A stretch of 36,183 nucleotides of DNA from assembly GCA_036130055.1 (NCBI GenBank), contig JAYYOR010000023.1, positions 1 to 36,183 on the forward strand, in the 5' to 3' direction. This DNA is from TMED69 sp036130055 (lineage in GTDB: Bacteria > Pseudomonadota > Gammaproteobacteria > Ga0077536). Under the pieces are notes generated by a model. The model made no database searches, was not told the DNA's origin, and worked only from the letters and a program-made list of their open reading frames with translations. Positions 16,550 to 25,423 of this stretch are shown in pieces (the stretch's first letter is position 1; every line of letters starts with the position of its first letter). The position numbers were made by a program, and so were the translations under genes.

Positions 16550-17728
16550 ATGAATAGGGCATTTGTTATATCTACTGCTAGAACTCCTTTGTGCAAAAGC
16601 TGGAAAGGTTCGTTTAATCACACCCACGGAGCGACCTTGGGCGGGGTTGTAGTAAAAGAGGCAATTAAAAGAGGTAATGTTGAGCCCGACGCTATAGAAG
16701 ACGTTTTATTTGGTTGTGCTTATCCAGAGGGAGCAACTGGAGAAAACATTGCTCGACAGATAGCCTTAAGAGCGGGTTTGGGTGTCCAAGTGCCAGGTAT
16801 GACACTCAATCGATTTTGTTCTTCTGGATTACAAACTGTTGCAATAGCGAGTCAGAGAATAATTACAGGTGAAGGAGAGCTGTTTGCCGCTGGCGGTGTA
16901 GAATCTATCTCTTGTGTTCAAAATGAAAAGAATACTCACTTTAATACTGAGTCTTGGCTCGAAAAAAACAAACCAGAAATTTACTGGAATATGCTCCAAA
17001 CAGCCGAAAAGGTTGCCGAGCGTTATAAGATAGGGCGCGAGGAACAGGACGTTTATGGTGTTCAAAGTCAAATAAGAGCGCTCGAAGCGCAACAAAGAGG
17101 AGTCTTCTCTGAAGAAATAGTTGAGGTAGAAACTACTATGAAAGTTCAGGATGCTCAAACTGGGCATCCAGAATTTAAGAAAGTAATCGTGAAGCAAGAC
17201 GAGGGAATTAGGCCAGGTACTACTTATGAGGCGGTTTCAAGTATAAAACCTGCCTTGGAGAACGGTGTCATTTCTGCGGGAAACGCGAGTCAATTTTCGG
17301 ATGGGGCTTCAGTTCAGATTATCGCCTCCGAGAGCTACGCGGAACGACATGGACTAGAGGCATTGGGCGAATTTAAGGGATTTGCTGTTGCTGGATGCGA
17401 ACCGGATGAGATGGGGATCGGCCCTATATATGCTATTCCGAAGTTACTCAAAAAGACAGGACTATCTGTTGAGGAAGTTGATTTATGGGAGCTCAATGAA
17501 GCGTTTGCTGTACAAGTTATTTACTGCAGAGACAAACTGAAAATAGATAACGACAAACTGAATGTTAATGGTGGTTCAATTGCATTAGGACATCCATATG
17601 GAATGACTGGTAGCAGACTGGTTGGACATGCTTTACTAGAAGGTAAGCGTAGGAAATTGAAGAATGTTGTAGTAACTATGTGTATTGGAGGAGGAATGGG
17701 TGCCGCTGCTTTGTTTGAAATATTCTGA
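16550..17728 (+). CDS. Acetyl-CoA C-acyltransferase (thiolase)
   Basis: Thiolases cleave 3-ketoacyl-CoA to acetyl-CoA plus a shortened acyl-CoA (degradative) or condense two acyl-CoAs. The 392-residue product has all three catalytic elements: nucleophile C90 in N-R-F-C-S-S-G-L-Q, H348 in G-H-P-Y-G-M-T-G, and C378 in C-I-G-G-G-M-G. Its length and form suit a beta-oxidation thiolase of the FadA/FadI class, but no fadB or fadJ partner is adjacent, so the precise pathway is not settled. ATG at 16550 is preceded by AGAGG at 16536-16540. A TATAGT at 16520-16525 could be a -10 box. The 3' end overlaps the start of the DUF1329 gene, implying translational coupling. Confidence 0.93.
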   Translation: MNRAFVISTARTPLCKSWKGSFNHTHGATLGGVVVKEAIKRGNVEPDAIEDVLFGCAYPEGATGENIARQIALRAGLGVQVPGMTLNRFCSSGLQTVAIASQRIITGEGELFAAGGVESISCVQNEKNTHFNTESWLEKNKPEIYWNMLQTAEKVAERYKIGREEQDVYGVQSQIRALEAQQRGVFSEEIVEVETTMKVQDAQTGHPEFKKVIVKQDEGIRPGTTYEAVSSIKPALENGVISAGNASQFSDGASVQIIASESYAERHGLEALGEFKGFAVAGCEPDEMGIGPIYAIPKLLKKTGLSVEEVDLWELNEAFAVQVIYCRDKLKIDNDKLNVNGGSIALGHPYGMTGSRLVGHALLEGKRRKLKNVVVTMCIGGGMGAAALFEIF

Positions 17729-19031
17729 TTTTATTCGACTAGGTTTGATACTAGTACTTTTTTTATTTACCACAAAGCCAGGTATAGCAAGCGAATATAT
17801 TGACCTAGTGCAATGGCTTGAGGCTCCATCTAGTTCCGAGTCTGAACTGGAAGATGGGAAGTACACTCAGCAAAATTTAAGTCAATTAAGGGCCTACTTC
17901 GCCCCAGGTTATTTTGAGGAGTTAAATTTTGATGATGTGGAAATAGAAGTAAAAAAAGTGGTTAATTATCAACCCCACGAGGTTTATCTCCAAGCAACGA
18001 ACAAATATCAAAAAGATGTGGTATTGCTAGAAAATAAGTTATTGTCAAACTATAAGGCAGGCAAACCGTTTTCGGATGAAAAAATTCTAGCAGCAGAACC
18101 GGAAAAAGCGGGATTAATGATAGCTTGGAATAACGTGATGCGTTGGCAATACTTTGGGTATGCCGCTGACATAACTACTACTTTTATTCGGCCAGCCGCT
18201 CCAGGTAAAAAGGGTCGGTTACTTGAAGGTATGCGTGGCTCCGGGGATGTTTTTAGGGATACGACCAATTTTTACCAGCGGGTGTATATTTCTGGTTTGT
18301 CCTCTGAATCAGAACAGAATATGTTTCGTATGCAAGTAAATGGTAGCGATCGCCTACTCTATAAAGAGTTCATAGAAGTATTCACTCCTTATGATATGGC
18401 AGGTTTAAAATTTGTAATTGAACGCCCGATTGACCAATATAAAGGGGATCAAGTTAATTCATATTTACCAACGGAACGACGGGTTAGGAGGCTTTCAGCG
18501 AAAGAAAGAGCTGACAGTTATATTGGAACTAATTGGACTCTTGATGATTTTGAGGGGTTCTCGGGCATGGTAGTAGACAACGAATGGAAACTAATAGGCG
18601 AAAAAAAGATCCTATCCATTTTGGATAGTGAACAAGAGTTCCCACTATTTAATGGGAGATTAAGCGCGATTCCCATAGATACCTGGCAGCTAAGAGACTG
18701 CTACGTGGTCGAGGCGACGCCAATCTGGAATGGTCATCCATATGGCAAAAGGGTTTTGTTTGTGGACAAAGTTTCAGGAACCATTCCCCTATCGCTTGTC
18801 TATAACCGAGACGAGAGATTATTGAAAATCTTCCAAATTGTTTATCAGCTTAGTGAAGACAGAACCGAAGTAGTCTCGTCTACTCCAAAGTGGAGAGCGT
18901 CCTCTGTTATTAATAAAATAGATAATACAGCGAACACGGGTATTGCAATTGGTCCAACTAAAACAGAAAAGATTTCTCCTTCCAAGTTCAAGCGCATATT
19001 TAGTGTTTCTAACCTTACTGAAGGACGCTGA
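17715..19031 (+). CDS. Exported DUF1329 family protein
   Basis: I place the start at TTG 17715, giving 438 residues that begin M-K-Y-S-D-F-I-R and continue into a hydrophobic stretch (L-G-L-I-L-V-L-F-L-F) ending K-P-G-I-A-S-E, a typical Sec signal peptide. A GTG at 17700, five bases after GGAGGAGG, is an alternative that also preserves the signal. The mature protein matches DUF1329, an outer-membrane-associated beta-sheet family related in fold to LolB-type lipoprotein carriers: Q-V-N-S-Y-L-P-T-E-R-R-V-R-R, L-D-D-F-E-G-F-S-G, and W-K-L-I-G-E-K-K. Family members often occur with RND exporters or lipid/sterol catabolic genes. Here the partner is a thiolase, which fits lipid metabolism, but the function is unknown. 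The start lies inside the thiolase coding end (14-bp overlap). Confidence 0.82.
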   Translation: MKYSDFIRLGLILVLFLFTTKPGIASEYIDLVQWLEAPSSSESELEDGKYTQQNLSQLRAYFAPGYFEELNFDDVEIEVKKVVNYQPHEVYLQATNKYQKDVVLLENKLLSNYKAGKPFSDEKILAAEPEKAGLMIAWNNVMRWQYFGYAADITTTFIRPAAPGKKGRLLEGMRGSGDVFRDTTNFYQRVYISGLSSESEQNMFRMQVNGSDRLLYKEFIEVFTPYDMAGLKFVIERPIDQYKGDQVNSYLPTERRVRRLSAKERADSYIGTNWTLDDFEGFSGMVVDNEWKLIGEKKILSILDSEQEFPLFNGRLSAIPIDTWQLRDCYVVEATPIWNGHPYGKRVLFVDKVSGTIPLSLVYNRDERLLKIFQIVYQLSEDRTEVVSSTPKWRASSVINKIDNTANTGIAIGPTKTEKISPSKFKRIFSVSNLTEGR

Positions 19032-19060
19032 ACAATCCTTTTAAAAATCCTCATAAAACT

Positions 19061-20683
19061 CTAAAGTATGGCCGTCCTGATATCAGAGAGAATTTCTCCA
19101 AAGTACTTAGTGAATGTTGCTCCAGCTACGCCGTCAATTACTCTATGGTCATAAGAAAGAGTGATTGGTAATATTTGTCTTGGAATAAATCCTCCATTTT
19201 TCCATATTGGCTTAATTTTAATTGGTGAAATTCCTAAAATTGCAACTTCGTTAGGATTTATAATTGGGGTAAAAAAATTACCCGCGATTGCACCTAAATT
19301 AGATACTGTGAAGCAACCACCTTCCATTTGATTTATTTTAAGGTTTTTTGTTTTCGCTAGTTCAGCTAGTGCAGAAATTTCCTGGGCGATTTCAACCACT
19401 CCTTTTTTATCAGTATCCTTAATAACTGGGACAAGAAGTCCATCTGCAGTGTTTGTCGCAAAACCGATATTATGATATTTCTTAACTGCTATTTTGTTTC
19501 CTTCCTCAATAAGAGAGCTATTAAATCGCGGGAATTCTTGTAATGTTGTTGTTGATGCTTTGATGATAAATGCTAACAGTGTTAACTTGATATTATGTTT
19601 TTTTAAGTCTAATGCTTTTTCTTTTCTAAATCTTTCAAGCTCTGTGACATCAATTTCATCCATTTGAAAAACATGTGGTATATTAGTCCAACTACCATGT
19701 AAATTTTTTCCAGTGAGTAATTGTATTTTTGTGAGACTTCTTTCTTCAAAAGCTCCAAATTTCTGAAGCACTTTTTTATCGATTGTCTCCAGTTTAGTTT
19801 CAGATTTACTAACTTGTAATCGGGCTTTAACAAATTTTTGAATATCTTCTTTTAAGATTCTGTTCTTAGGTCCAGTCCCTTTTACCCTATTAATTTCTAC
19901 ACCAAGTTCCCTAGCAAATTTTCTTATTGATGGACTAGCAAATGAGGCTCTTGTTGTCTGTTCGATAATTGGCTCAAGTGTTGCTTGCTTGTTAGTATTT
20001 TGTACTGCCTCGAGTGAGTCATCTATATTTATTTGACTTTCATTTTTATTTGGTAGCTTTCCAAGCTCAGACTTATTCGGCTGCTGTTCAAGCTCAGAGG
20101 ATGGTATACTTTCATTATGTTCTCGTGAAACGTCGACTTGTTCTTCAATTATTAGGGCCACTGTATCATCCTTACTCACCTTGTCACCAACCGATACCAA
20201 TACTTGATCAATCCTTCCGGAAATTGGCGAGGGAAGGTCCATGGTCGCCTTGTCGCTCTCTAGTGTAATAATCGCAGCATCTTTCTTTATGGCGTCACCA
20301 CTTTTAACTAGTATTTCTATTACGTCAACTTCTTCAAAGTCACCAATTTCTGGCACCTTGATTGGTTTTACCTCAACAGTTTGTTCTTCTAAGGGAATTA
20401 GTTCATCATCACGAGCGTTACTCTTATCACCAGAAATTTCCTTTTTTTCCAGTTCTAAAGTTATAAGCTCTGAGCCTTTACTTATTTTATCGCCAACACT
20501 TACGTGGACTGAAATAACCTTGCCAATTTTGTCGGATGGGACATCCATCGTAGCTTTGTCGCTTTCCAAAGTAACTATCGGAGTTTCAATGTTAATGGTT
20601 TCCCCTTCTTTCACCAAGACATCGATGACATCAACTTCTTCAAAATCACCAATGTCAGGACAGAGGATTTTATTTTCATCCAT
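19061..20683 (-). CDS. aceF: Pyruvate dehydrogenase E2, dihydrolipoamide acetyltransferase
   Basis: AceF transfers the acetyl group from lipoamide to CoA in the pyruvate dehydrogenase complex. The 540-residue product has two N-terminal lipoyl domains with the lipoylation motif E-S-D-K-A-T-M-D, lysines K43 and K145. A linker rich in Glu, Ser, Asn and Lys follows (about 180-245), then the peripheral-subunit-binding domain (S-F-A-S-P-S-I-R-K-F-A-R-E-L-G-V, about 247-285). The catalytic domain ends in D-H-R-V-I-D-G with catalytic H513. E. coli AceF has three lipoyl domains; two is common elsewhere. The aceE stop lies upstream by 10 bp, so they are one operon. No lpd gene follows: the next gene is convergent. 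Confidence 0.96.
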   Translation of the reverse strand: MDENKILCPDIGDFEEVDVIDVLVKEGETINIETPIVTLESDKATMDVPSDKIGKVISVHVSVGDKISKGSELITLELEKKEISGDKSNARDDELIPLEEQTVEVKPIKVPEIGDFEEVDVIEILVKSGDAIKKDAAIITLESDKATMDLPSPISGRIDQVLVSVGDKVSKDDTVALIIEEQVDVSREHNESIPSSELEQQPNKSELGKLPNKNESQINIDDSLEAVQNTNKQATLEPIIEQTTRASFASPSIRKFARELGVEINRVKGTGPKNRILKEDIQKFVKARLQVSKSETKLETIDKKVLQKFGAFEERSLTKIQLLTGKNLHGSWTNIPHVFQMDEIDVTELERFRKEKALDLKKHNIKLTLLAFIIKASTTTLQEFPRFNSSLIEEGNKIAVKKYHNIGFATNTADGLLVPVIKDTDKKGVVEIAQEISALAELAKTKNLKINQMEGGCFTVSNLGAIAGNFFTPIINPNEVAILGISPIKIKPIWKNGGFIPRQILPITLSYDHRVIDGVAGATFTKYFGEILSDIRTAIL

Positions 20684-20693
20684 TTTTTTTCTC

Positions 20694-23342
20694 CTAGTCT
20701 CGAGCTGGATTAGTTTTTTGGTTCGATATTGAAAATCTTTCCATTACCTCATTGACTAAATCTATAGATGCCTCACCAGAGTCATAAAGTGCTTTAACAG
20801 CAGTAAATACTATGAAGGTGGAATTTATTTCAAAATGCTCGCGAAGTTGTTTACGAGAATCGGAACGTCCATAGCCATCGGTGCCTAAGGCATAATATTG
20901 TGAAGGTACAAATTCCCTGATTTGGTCAGCATAAGCTTTCATATAATCTGTGGCGGCTATGCATGGCCCTTTATGTCCTGTTAATTGTTTTTCTACAAAG
21001 GATTTTTTTTTCGGTGAAGCTGGATTCAATAGGTTCCATCTCGAATTTTCTAAACCCTCTTTGCGTAACTCATTAAAAGAAGTAACACTCCAAATGTTCG
21101 CAACAATCCCGTAGTCATCATCTAAAATTTTTGCTGCTTCAATCACTTCTCTCAATATTGCCCCGCTCCCCATTAATTGAATATTAGCATCGGTCTGGCT
21201 TTTAAATAAATACATACCTGACAAAATTTGTTCTTGGACATTTTCTGGCATTGGAGGGTGCGTATAATTTTCGTTCATTACTGTTATATAGAAAAAGATG
21301 TTTTCCTGATTCTGGAACATTCTTTTCATACCGCTTTGAATTATAACAGCGAGCTCGTAACCAAAAGTTGGGTCATAACTAACGCAATTTGGGATTGTGG
21401 AAGCTAAAAGATGGCTATGTCCATCTTGATGTTGCAATCCCTCACCGGCTAAGGTGGTCCTGCCAGCTGTTCCTCCAAGTAAAAATCCTCGAGCCTGCAT
21501 ATCTCCTGCAGCCCAGGCTAAATCACCAACCCTTTGAAACCCAAACATAGAATAAAATATATAGAATGGGATCATTGGTTTGTTATGACAAGAGTAAGAT
21601 GTAGCTGCTGCTATCCAAGAGCACATTGCACCAGCTTCAGTTATTCCTTCTTCAAGTATTTGGCCCGTTTTATCCTCCCTGTAATACATTAGTTCGTCGT
21701 GGTCGACCGGCTCGTAAAGCTGCCCTTCTGCTGCATATATCCCAAGTTGTCGGAACATTCCTTCCATTCCGAAGGTCCGTGCTTCGTCTGGCACTATAGG
21801 AACAATCTTTTCCCCAATTTCCTCGTGTTTCACGAGAATGTTAAGCAACCTAACGAACATCATTGTTGTAGAAAGCGATCTTTCGCCCGAACCTTTTAGA
21901 ATGGACTCAAACAAATCCAGTCTAGGCGCATCAATGTTGTAACTTTTAGTTCTTCTTTTTGGCAGAAAACCACCTAATGATGCCGTTCGCTCTTTCACGT
22001 ATTTCATTTCCGGACTTTGTTCCTCGGGTTTATAGTAGGGTGCTTCTTCGATCTGTTCATCTGCAATAGGAATTTTAAATTTGTCTCTAAAGTGTTTGAG
22101 CGACTCTAAATTCATTTTCTTCTGTTGATGAGTTATATTTTTCCCCTCACCGGCATCACCCATTCCATAACCTTTCACGGTTTTGCATAGAATAACAGTT
22201 GGCTGTCCTTTATGATTAATAGCTTGATGATACGCTGCGTAAACCTTATGAGGATCGTGACCTCCTCGATTTAATCTCCATATATCTTCATCACTTAAAT
22301 TTGAAACAAGTTTCTTAAGTTCATCATGTTTACCAAAGAAATGTTCTCTGACAAAAGCCCCGTCATTTGCCTTATAGGCTTGATATTCTCCGTCTACGGC
22401 TTCTTCCATTCTTTCAATAAGTTTTCCTGATGTATCCTTAGCAAATAAAGGATCCCAATATGAACCCCACACCACTTTAAGGACATTCCAACCAGCGCCT
22501 CTAAAGTCAGATTCGAGTTCTTGAATGATTTTACCATTTCCTCTAACTGGACCATCAAGCCTTTGAAGATTACAATTTATGACAAAGATTAAATTGTCAA
22601 GGTTCTCTCGTGAAGCAAGTGCTGCAGCCCCGAAAGCTTCCGGTTCATCCATTTCTCCGTCACCCATAAATGCCCATACTTTTCTATCACTACAATTTTC
22701 AAGACCTCTGTTTTGTAAATATTTCATGAATCTCGCTTGGTAGATAGCCATTATTGGGCCTAAACCCATTGATACGGTTGGAAATTGCCAAAATTCCGGC
22801 ATTAACCAAGGGTGTGGATAAGAAGAAAGGCCATCCCCATTACACTCCTGACGGAAATTATCCAATTCATCTTCCGAAATAAGACCCAGTAAAAAAGCAC
22901 GCGCATATACACCAGGAGCGGAATGTCCTTGAAAGAAAACTAAATCTCCATTTTTTTCATCATTAGAGCCACGCCAAAAATGATTGTATCCAACATCATA
23001 AAGGGTTGCGGCACTTGCATAACTAGCAATGTGTCCACCAAGCTCACTATTACGCCTGTTTGCTCGGACTACCATGGCAAGTGCGTTCCATCTAATAATT
23101 GAACGTATTCTGCCCTCTATAGCAGGGTCACCACTAGTATAGATTTCTTTTTCAGGCGGAATTGTATTTATATAAGCGGTTTTAGCAGAGTAGGGAATGT
23201 TTACCCCTGTTCTGCGGGCTTTGTCAACTAATTGTTCAACAAGAAAATGTGCTCTTTTGCTGCCAGAATTCTCAATAACTGCCTCTAAAGATTCGATCCA
23301 CTCTCTTGTTTCTTGCGGATCTGTATCGTTCTTATTATCCAA
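20694..23342 (-). CDS. aceE: Pyruvate dehydrogenase E1, homodimeric type
   Basis: AceE is the thiamine-diphosphate-dependent component that decarboxylates pyruvate and acetylates lipoyl groups on AceF. The 882-residue product is the usual length (E. coli 887). Visible landmarks include D-P-Q-E-T-R-E-W at the N-terminus, A-S-Y-A-S-A-A-T-L-Y-D-V-G-Y-N-H-F-W-R-G, the ThDP motif G-D-G-E-M-D-E-P-E-A ending in a conserved N-x-N-L-Q-R-L-D-G-P-V-R-G-N, G-L-Q-H-Q-D-G-H-S-H and A-L-G-T-D-G-Y-G-R-S-D. The start is TTG at 23342 with AAGGA about 10 bases upstream. The lipoprotein gene ends 41 bp upstream on the same strand. No pdhR-type regulator is adjacent. Confidence 0.97.
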   Translation of the reverse strand: MDNKNDTDPQETREWIESLEAVIENSGSKRAHFLVEQLVDKARRTGVNIPYSAKTAYINTIPPEKEIYTSGDPAIEGRIRSIIRWNALAMVVRANRRNSELGGHIASYASAATLYDVGYNHFWRGSNDEKNGDLVFFQGHSAPGVYARAFLLGLISEDELDNFRQECNGDGLSSYPHPWLMPEFWQFPTVSMGLGPIMAIYQARFMKYLQNRGLENCSDRKVWAFMGDGEMDEPEAFGAAALASRENLDNLIFVINCNLQRLDGPVRGNGKIIQELESDFRGAGWNVLKVVWGSYWDPLFAKDTSGKLIERMEEAVDGEYQAYKANDGAFVREHFFGKHDELKKLVSNLSDEDIWRLNRGGHDPHKVYAAYHQAINHKGQPTVILCKTVKGYGMGDAGEGKNITHQQKKMNLESLKHFRDKFKIPIADEQIEEAPYYKPEEQSPEMKYVKERTASLGGFLPKRRTKSYNIDAPRLDLFESILKGSGERSLSTTMMFVRLLNILVKHEEIGEKIVPIVPDEARTFGMEGMFRQLGIYAAEGQLYEPVDHDELMYYREDKTGQILEEGITEAGAMCSWIAAATSYSCHNKPMIPFYIFYSMFGFQRVGDLAWAAGDMQARGFLLGGTAGRTTLAGEGLQHQDGHSHLLASTIPNCVSYDPTFGYELAVIIQSGMKRMFQNQENIFFYITVMNENYTHPPMPENVQEQILSGMYLFKSQTDANIQLMGSGAILREVIEAAKILDDDYGIVANIWSVTSFNELRKEGLENSRWNLLNPASPKKKSFVEKQLTGHKGPCIAATDYMKAYADQIREFVPSQYYALGTDGYGRSDSRKQLREHFEINSTFIVFTAVKALYDSGEASIDLVNEVMERFSISNQKTNPARD

Positions 23343-23383
23343 AATTTATTTCCTTTTTAAAAAGCAAACTACTAGCAGTAGCC

Positions 23384-23872
23384 CTAATCGAAACAGGGAT
23401 CATTATTTTTGCACGTAAAGCCGTTATCGTAAATGTATTTTACCAACTCAATCCCCGAGGCGAAGCGGTTATTGAATTCTTCGATATGCTCGCCTCTGTC
23501 AATTTCCCTAATATAACAAGATCCACGGGGCGCTTCGAAGTTACAAATAAATGTTATAGGCTCGCTTTTGTTAAAAAATGTGACAAGCTTATATTCATTT
23601 TCATCTTTTATCCAATGACTCACAAATTTTTCTTTCGCACATTGGCATGATTGAATTCTTTCGGCTAATTCGATAAATTTGGAGACCGTCATTTTAGGAA
23701 TATTAGCTTCTACAATTTGGTTAGCAATACGATGATTCATGATCTCTCTTGGTAAGGTTTCCTTGTTGCTTAATTTAGGTTCAATTTGAGATTGCATTTT
23801 GCCACTGCAATTAACCAAAAAAAAGGTTATGCAATAGGTAAAAAAAATCAAACAAAATTTTTCCTTATTCAT
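23384..23872 (-). CDS. Cysteine-rich lipoprotein of unknown function
   Basis: I start the gene at ATG 23872, giving 162 residues: a short basic N-region (M-N-K-E-K), a hydrophobic core, and a lipobox F-L-V-N-C-S with C22 as the probable lipidated cysteine. A longer open frame to 23914 would add 14 residues before the signal, which is unlikely. The mature part has six further cysteines (S-C-Q-C, I-C-N, S-C-Y, T-C-K, P-C-F), consistent with disulfides in the periplasm. I recognise no domain. Its start overlaps the end of the upstream HAD gene by 8 bp, so it is coupled to that cluster, and aceE follows. Asp at +2 is absent (Ser instead), which favours outer-membrane sorting by the classical rule. 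Confidence 0.7.
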   Translation of the reverse strand: MNKEKFCLIFFTYCITFFLVNCSGKMQSQIEPKLSNKETLPREIMNHRIANQIVEANIPKMTVSKFIELAERIQSCQCAKEKFVSHWIKDENEYKLVTFFNKSEPITFICNFEAPRGSCYIREIDRGEHIEEFNNRFASGIELVKYIYDNGFTCKNNDPCFD

Positions 23873-24767
23873 TTTTAAAAATTTTCCGCATAAAATTATG
23901 CCTTTCTTCCTCAAACCGAATTTTTGATATCATCAGGTCAAGTATTTTTTTTGTTTGGGTTTCCAATTCCGAAGATTCTTCATAATCTGCCTCTGCATAG
24001 AAGTCTATTCTATTCCCTTTCAATAACTGCGAGCAAACGGCTTGCGATTTGATGTTGTTTTTTTTATACACGGCAATAGCAAAACCTTCGTTTTTTTTTA
24101 CGACGGTCATAGATGGAACATCCGTCAATCCATCTCCGATATATAGCATATTGCAAAAAGGAATGGGCCGTATTTTTTCAGGCATATATTCATTAATATT
24201 ATCTAAAGTCCGCTCTAATCCTTTATTTATTCTAAAAAGAAATTGAGTCTTCGTCGTATCATTAATAACGATGGTCGGAAATTTTGCGGCTTCATGATGA
24301 TCGAAGTAATATTGTGAGGCATAAATTTGCTTAAAGTTTTTTTTTATGGTTATTCCTTCAAGTATCTCCTTTAATCCAGCCGAAATAATATAGTGAAATA
24401 TTTCAATTTTATTGTTTGTTTTTAATTTTACATAATTGTTGATTCGTTCGAACCATGTCGTTACTCCAGAAAAATATTTGATCTGTTGGGCTGATTTACG
24501 CAAGCTTTTCCTGCTTAAATGTTTCTTATTGGTTTCAATTTTTTCAACTAATAATCTCATATATGTCAAGATCGGATCCCCTCGGGTTTTCACGGTTTCC
24601 GCTTCAACTTCGGCCCAAAAAATTTTGGGTTCAATACCTAGTTCAGGTAGGACAGTATACTCTTGCATAGGTTGCGGAGTTAATGTCCCGTCAAAATCAT
24701 AAACAATTGCAATTTTTTTTTGTAAAAATATATCTTCTGACGAATTCTTATGTTTTTTAAAGTTCAT
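23865..24767 (-). CDS. HAD-superfamily phosphatase
   Basis: The 300-residue product has the HAD catalytic motif I D-F-D-G-T-L-T-P near residue 24 and motif IV Y-I-G-D-G-L-T-D-V-P-S-M, with a cap region between. A-A-K-F-P could contribute the motif III lysine. It resembles the phosphoserine-phosphatase-like branch in layout, but the substrate is not identifiable. There is no signal peptide. Its ATG overlaps the stop of the upstream HAD gene as ATGA, and its own end overlaps the lipoprotein start, so this is one translation-coupled unit. It is unrelated in detail to the neighbouring HAD gene, so the pair is not a recent duplication. Confidence 0.8.
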   Translation of the reverse strand: MNFKKHKNSSEDIFLQKKIAIVYDFDGTLTPQPMQEYTVLPELGIEPKIFWAEVEAETVKTRGDPILTYMRLLVEKIETNKKHLSRKSLRKSAQQIKYFSGVTTWFERINNYVKLKTNNKIEIFHYIISAGLKEILEGITIKKNFKQIYASQYYFDHHEAAKFPTIVINDTTKTQFLFRINKGLERTLDNINEYMPEKIRPIPFCNMLYIGDGLTDVPSMTVVKKNEGFAIAVYKKNNIKSQAVCSQLLKGNRIDFYAEADYEESSELETQTKKILDLMISKIRFEEERHNFMRKIFKNE

Positions 24768-25423
24768 ATGTTAAGTAATTTTTTTAAAATTTTGTCTCGT
24801 TCTTCTGGGGAACGCGCTAAATAGTCCCATATTTTTTCCGTATGCTCATTTTTTGGATATGACATAAAAATTGTAGTCATTTTTGCTCTTTTTGCGCCTT
24901 CCACTCCAATGAGAGAGTCTTCCACAACGATACACTGATGTGGATTGCATTTCATAGAATTCGCAGCCTTTACAAAAATATCGGGAAATGGCTTTCCGTT
25001 TTCTACCATATCTCCACCTATTACTCGACCTTGCGGGATATTTAGATCGGCGAGTTTAAGTGATTGCAGTGCCTTATCTCTTGGGGTTGAGGTAGCAACA
25101 CTTATTTTAACTTTTTCCCACGCCAGCTGTTCAAGAAGTGCTTTTATACCAGGCATAGTATCTATCCCGTTATGATCGAGATGTTCTTGCCATTCTGATT
25201 GAAAACGATTCTTAAAAGTTGTTATAGGGAAATCGGTACCGAATTCATGAAGAATAGCAAGCTCTATTTTTTGCACTGGCATCCCTTTCCATGCTGAATA
25301 AGTGTTTGCGGTAAGTTCAATGCCAAATTCAGCAAAAACCTTCATAGCAATTTTTTCAAAAATCGTTTCGCTGTCAATTAATGTGCCGTCTAAATCAAAG
25401 ATGACTCCGTTTTTTTTATTCAT
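24764..25423 (-). CDS. HAD-IA hydrolase, beta-phosphoglucomutase-like
   Basis: The 219-residue product begins G-V-I-F-D-L-D-G-T-L-I-D-S-E, the HAD motif I with D10 as nucleophile and D12 as acid/base. It continues with a helical C1 cap, A-T-S-T-P-R-D-K (motif II), and V-V-E-D-S-L-I-G-V-E-G-A-K-R-A (motif IV). The K of E-N-G-K-P-F-P-D is the motif III lysine. This architecture is that of sugar-phosphate phosphatases or phosphoglucomutase relatives such as YniC/YqaB; the substrate is not determined. Both ends overlap neighbours by four bases (ATGA), showing tight coupling with the LOG and second HAD genes. Confidence 0.86.
   Translation of the reverse strand: MNKKNGVIFDLDGTLIDSETIFEKIAMKVFAEFGIELTANTYSAWKGMPVQKIELAILHEFGTDFPITTFKNRFQSEWQEHLDHNGIDTMPGIKALLEQLAWEKVKISVATSTPRDKALQSLKLADLNIPQGRVIGGDMVENGKPFPDIFVKAANSMKCNPHQCIVVEDSLIGVEGAKRAKMTTIFMSYPKNEHTEKIWDYLARSPEERDKILKKLLNI

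Noticed and set aside
15998..16627. Longer NUDIX frame starting at 16627
   Set aside because: The extra 58 residues run across the divergent thiolase start and show no domain; the ATG at 16453 fits the family.
20241..20732. 163-codon open frame on the plus strand, serine-rich
   Set aside because: It is antisense to aceF and aceE; Ser-rich composition comes from the complementary strand of lipoyl-domain codons. aceF fits its family along the whole span.
23369..23381. Small inverted repeat CTACT-AGC-AGTAG between the lipoprotein gene and aceE
   Set aside because: A 5-bp stem with a 3-base loop in a 41-bp spacer is too weak to call a terminator, although a T-rich stretch follows on the minus strand.
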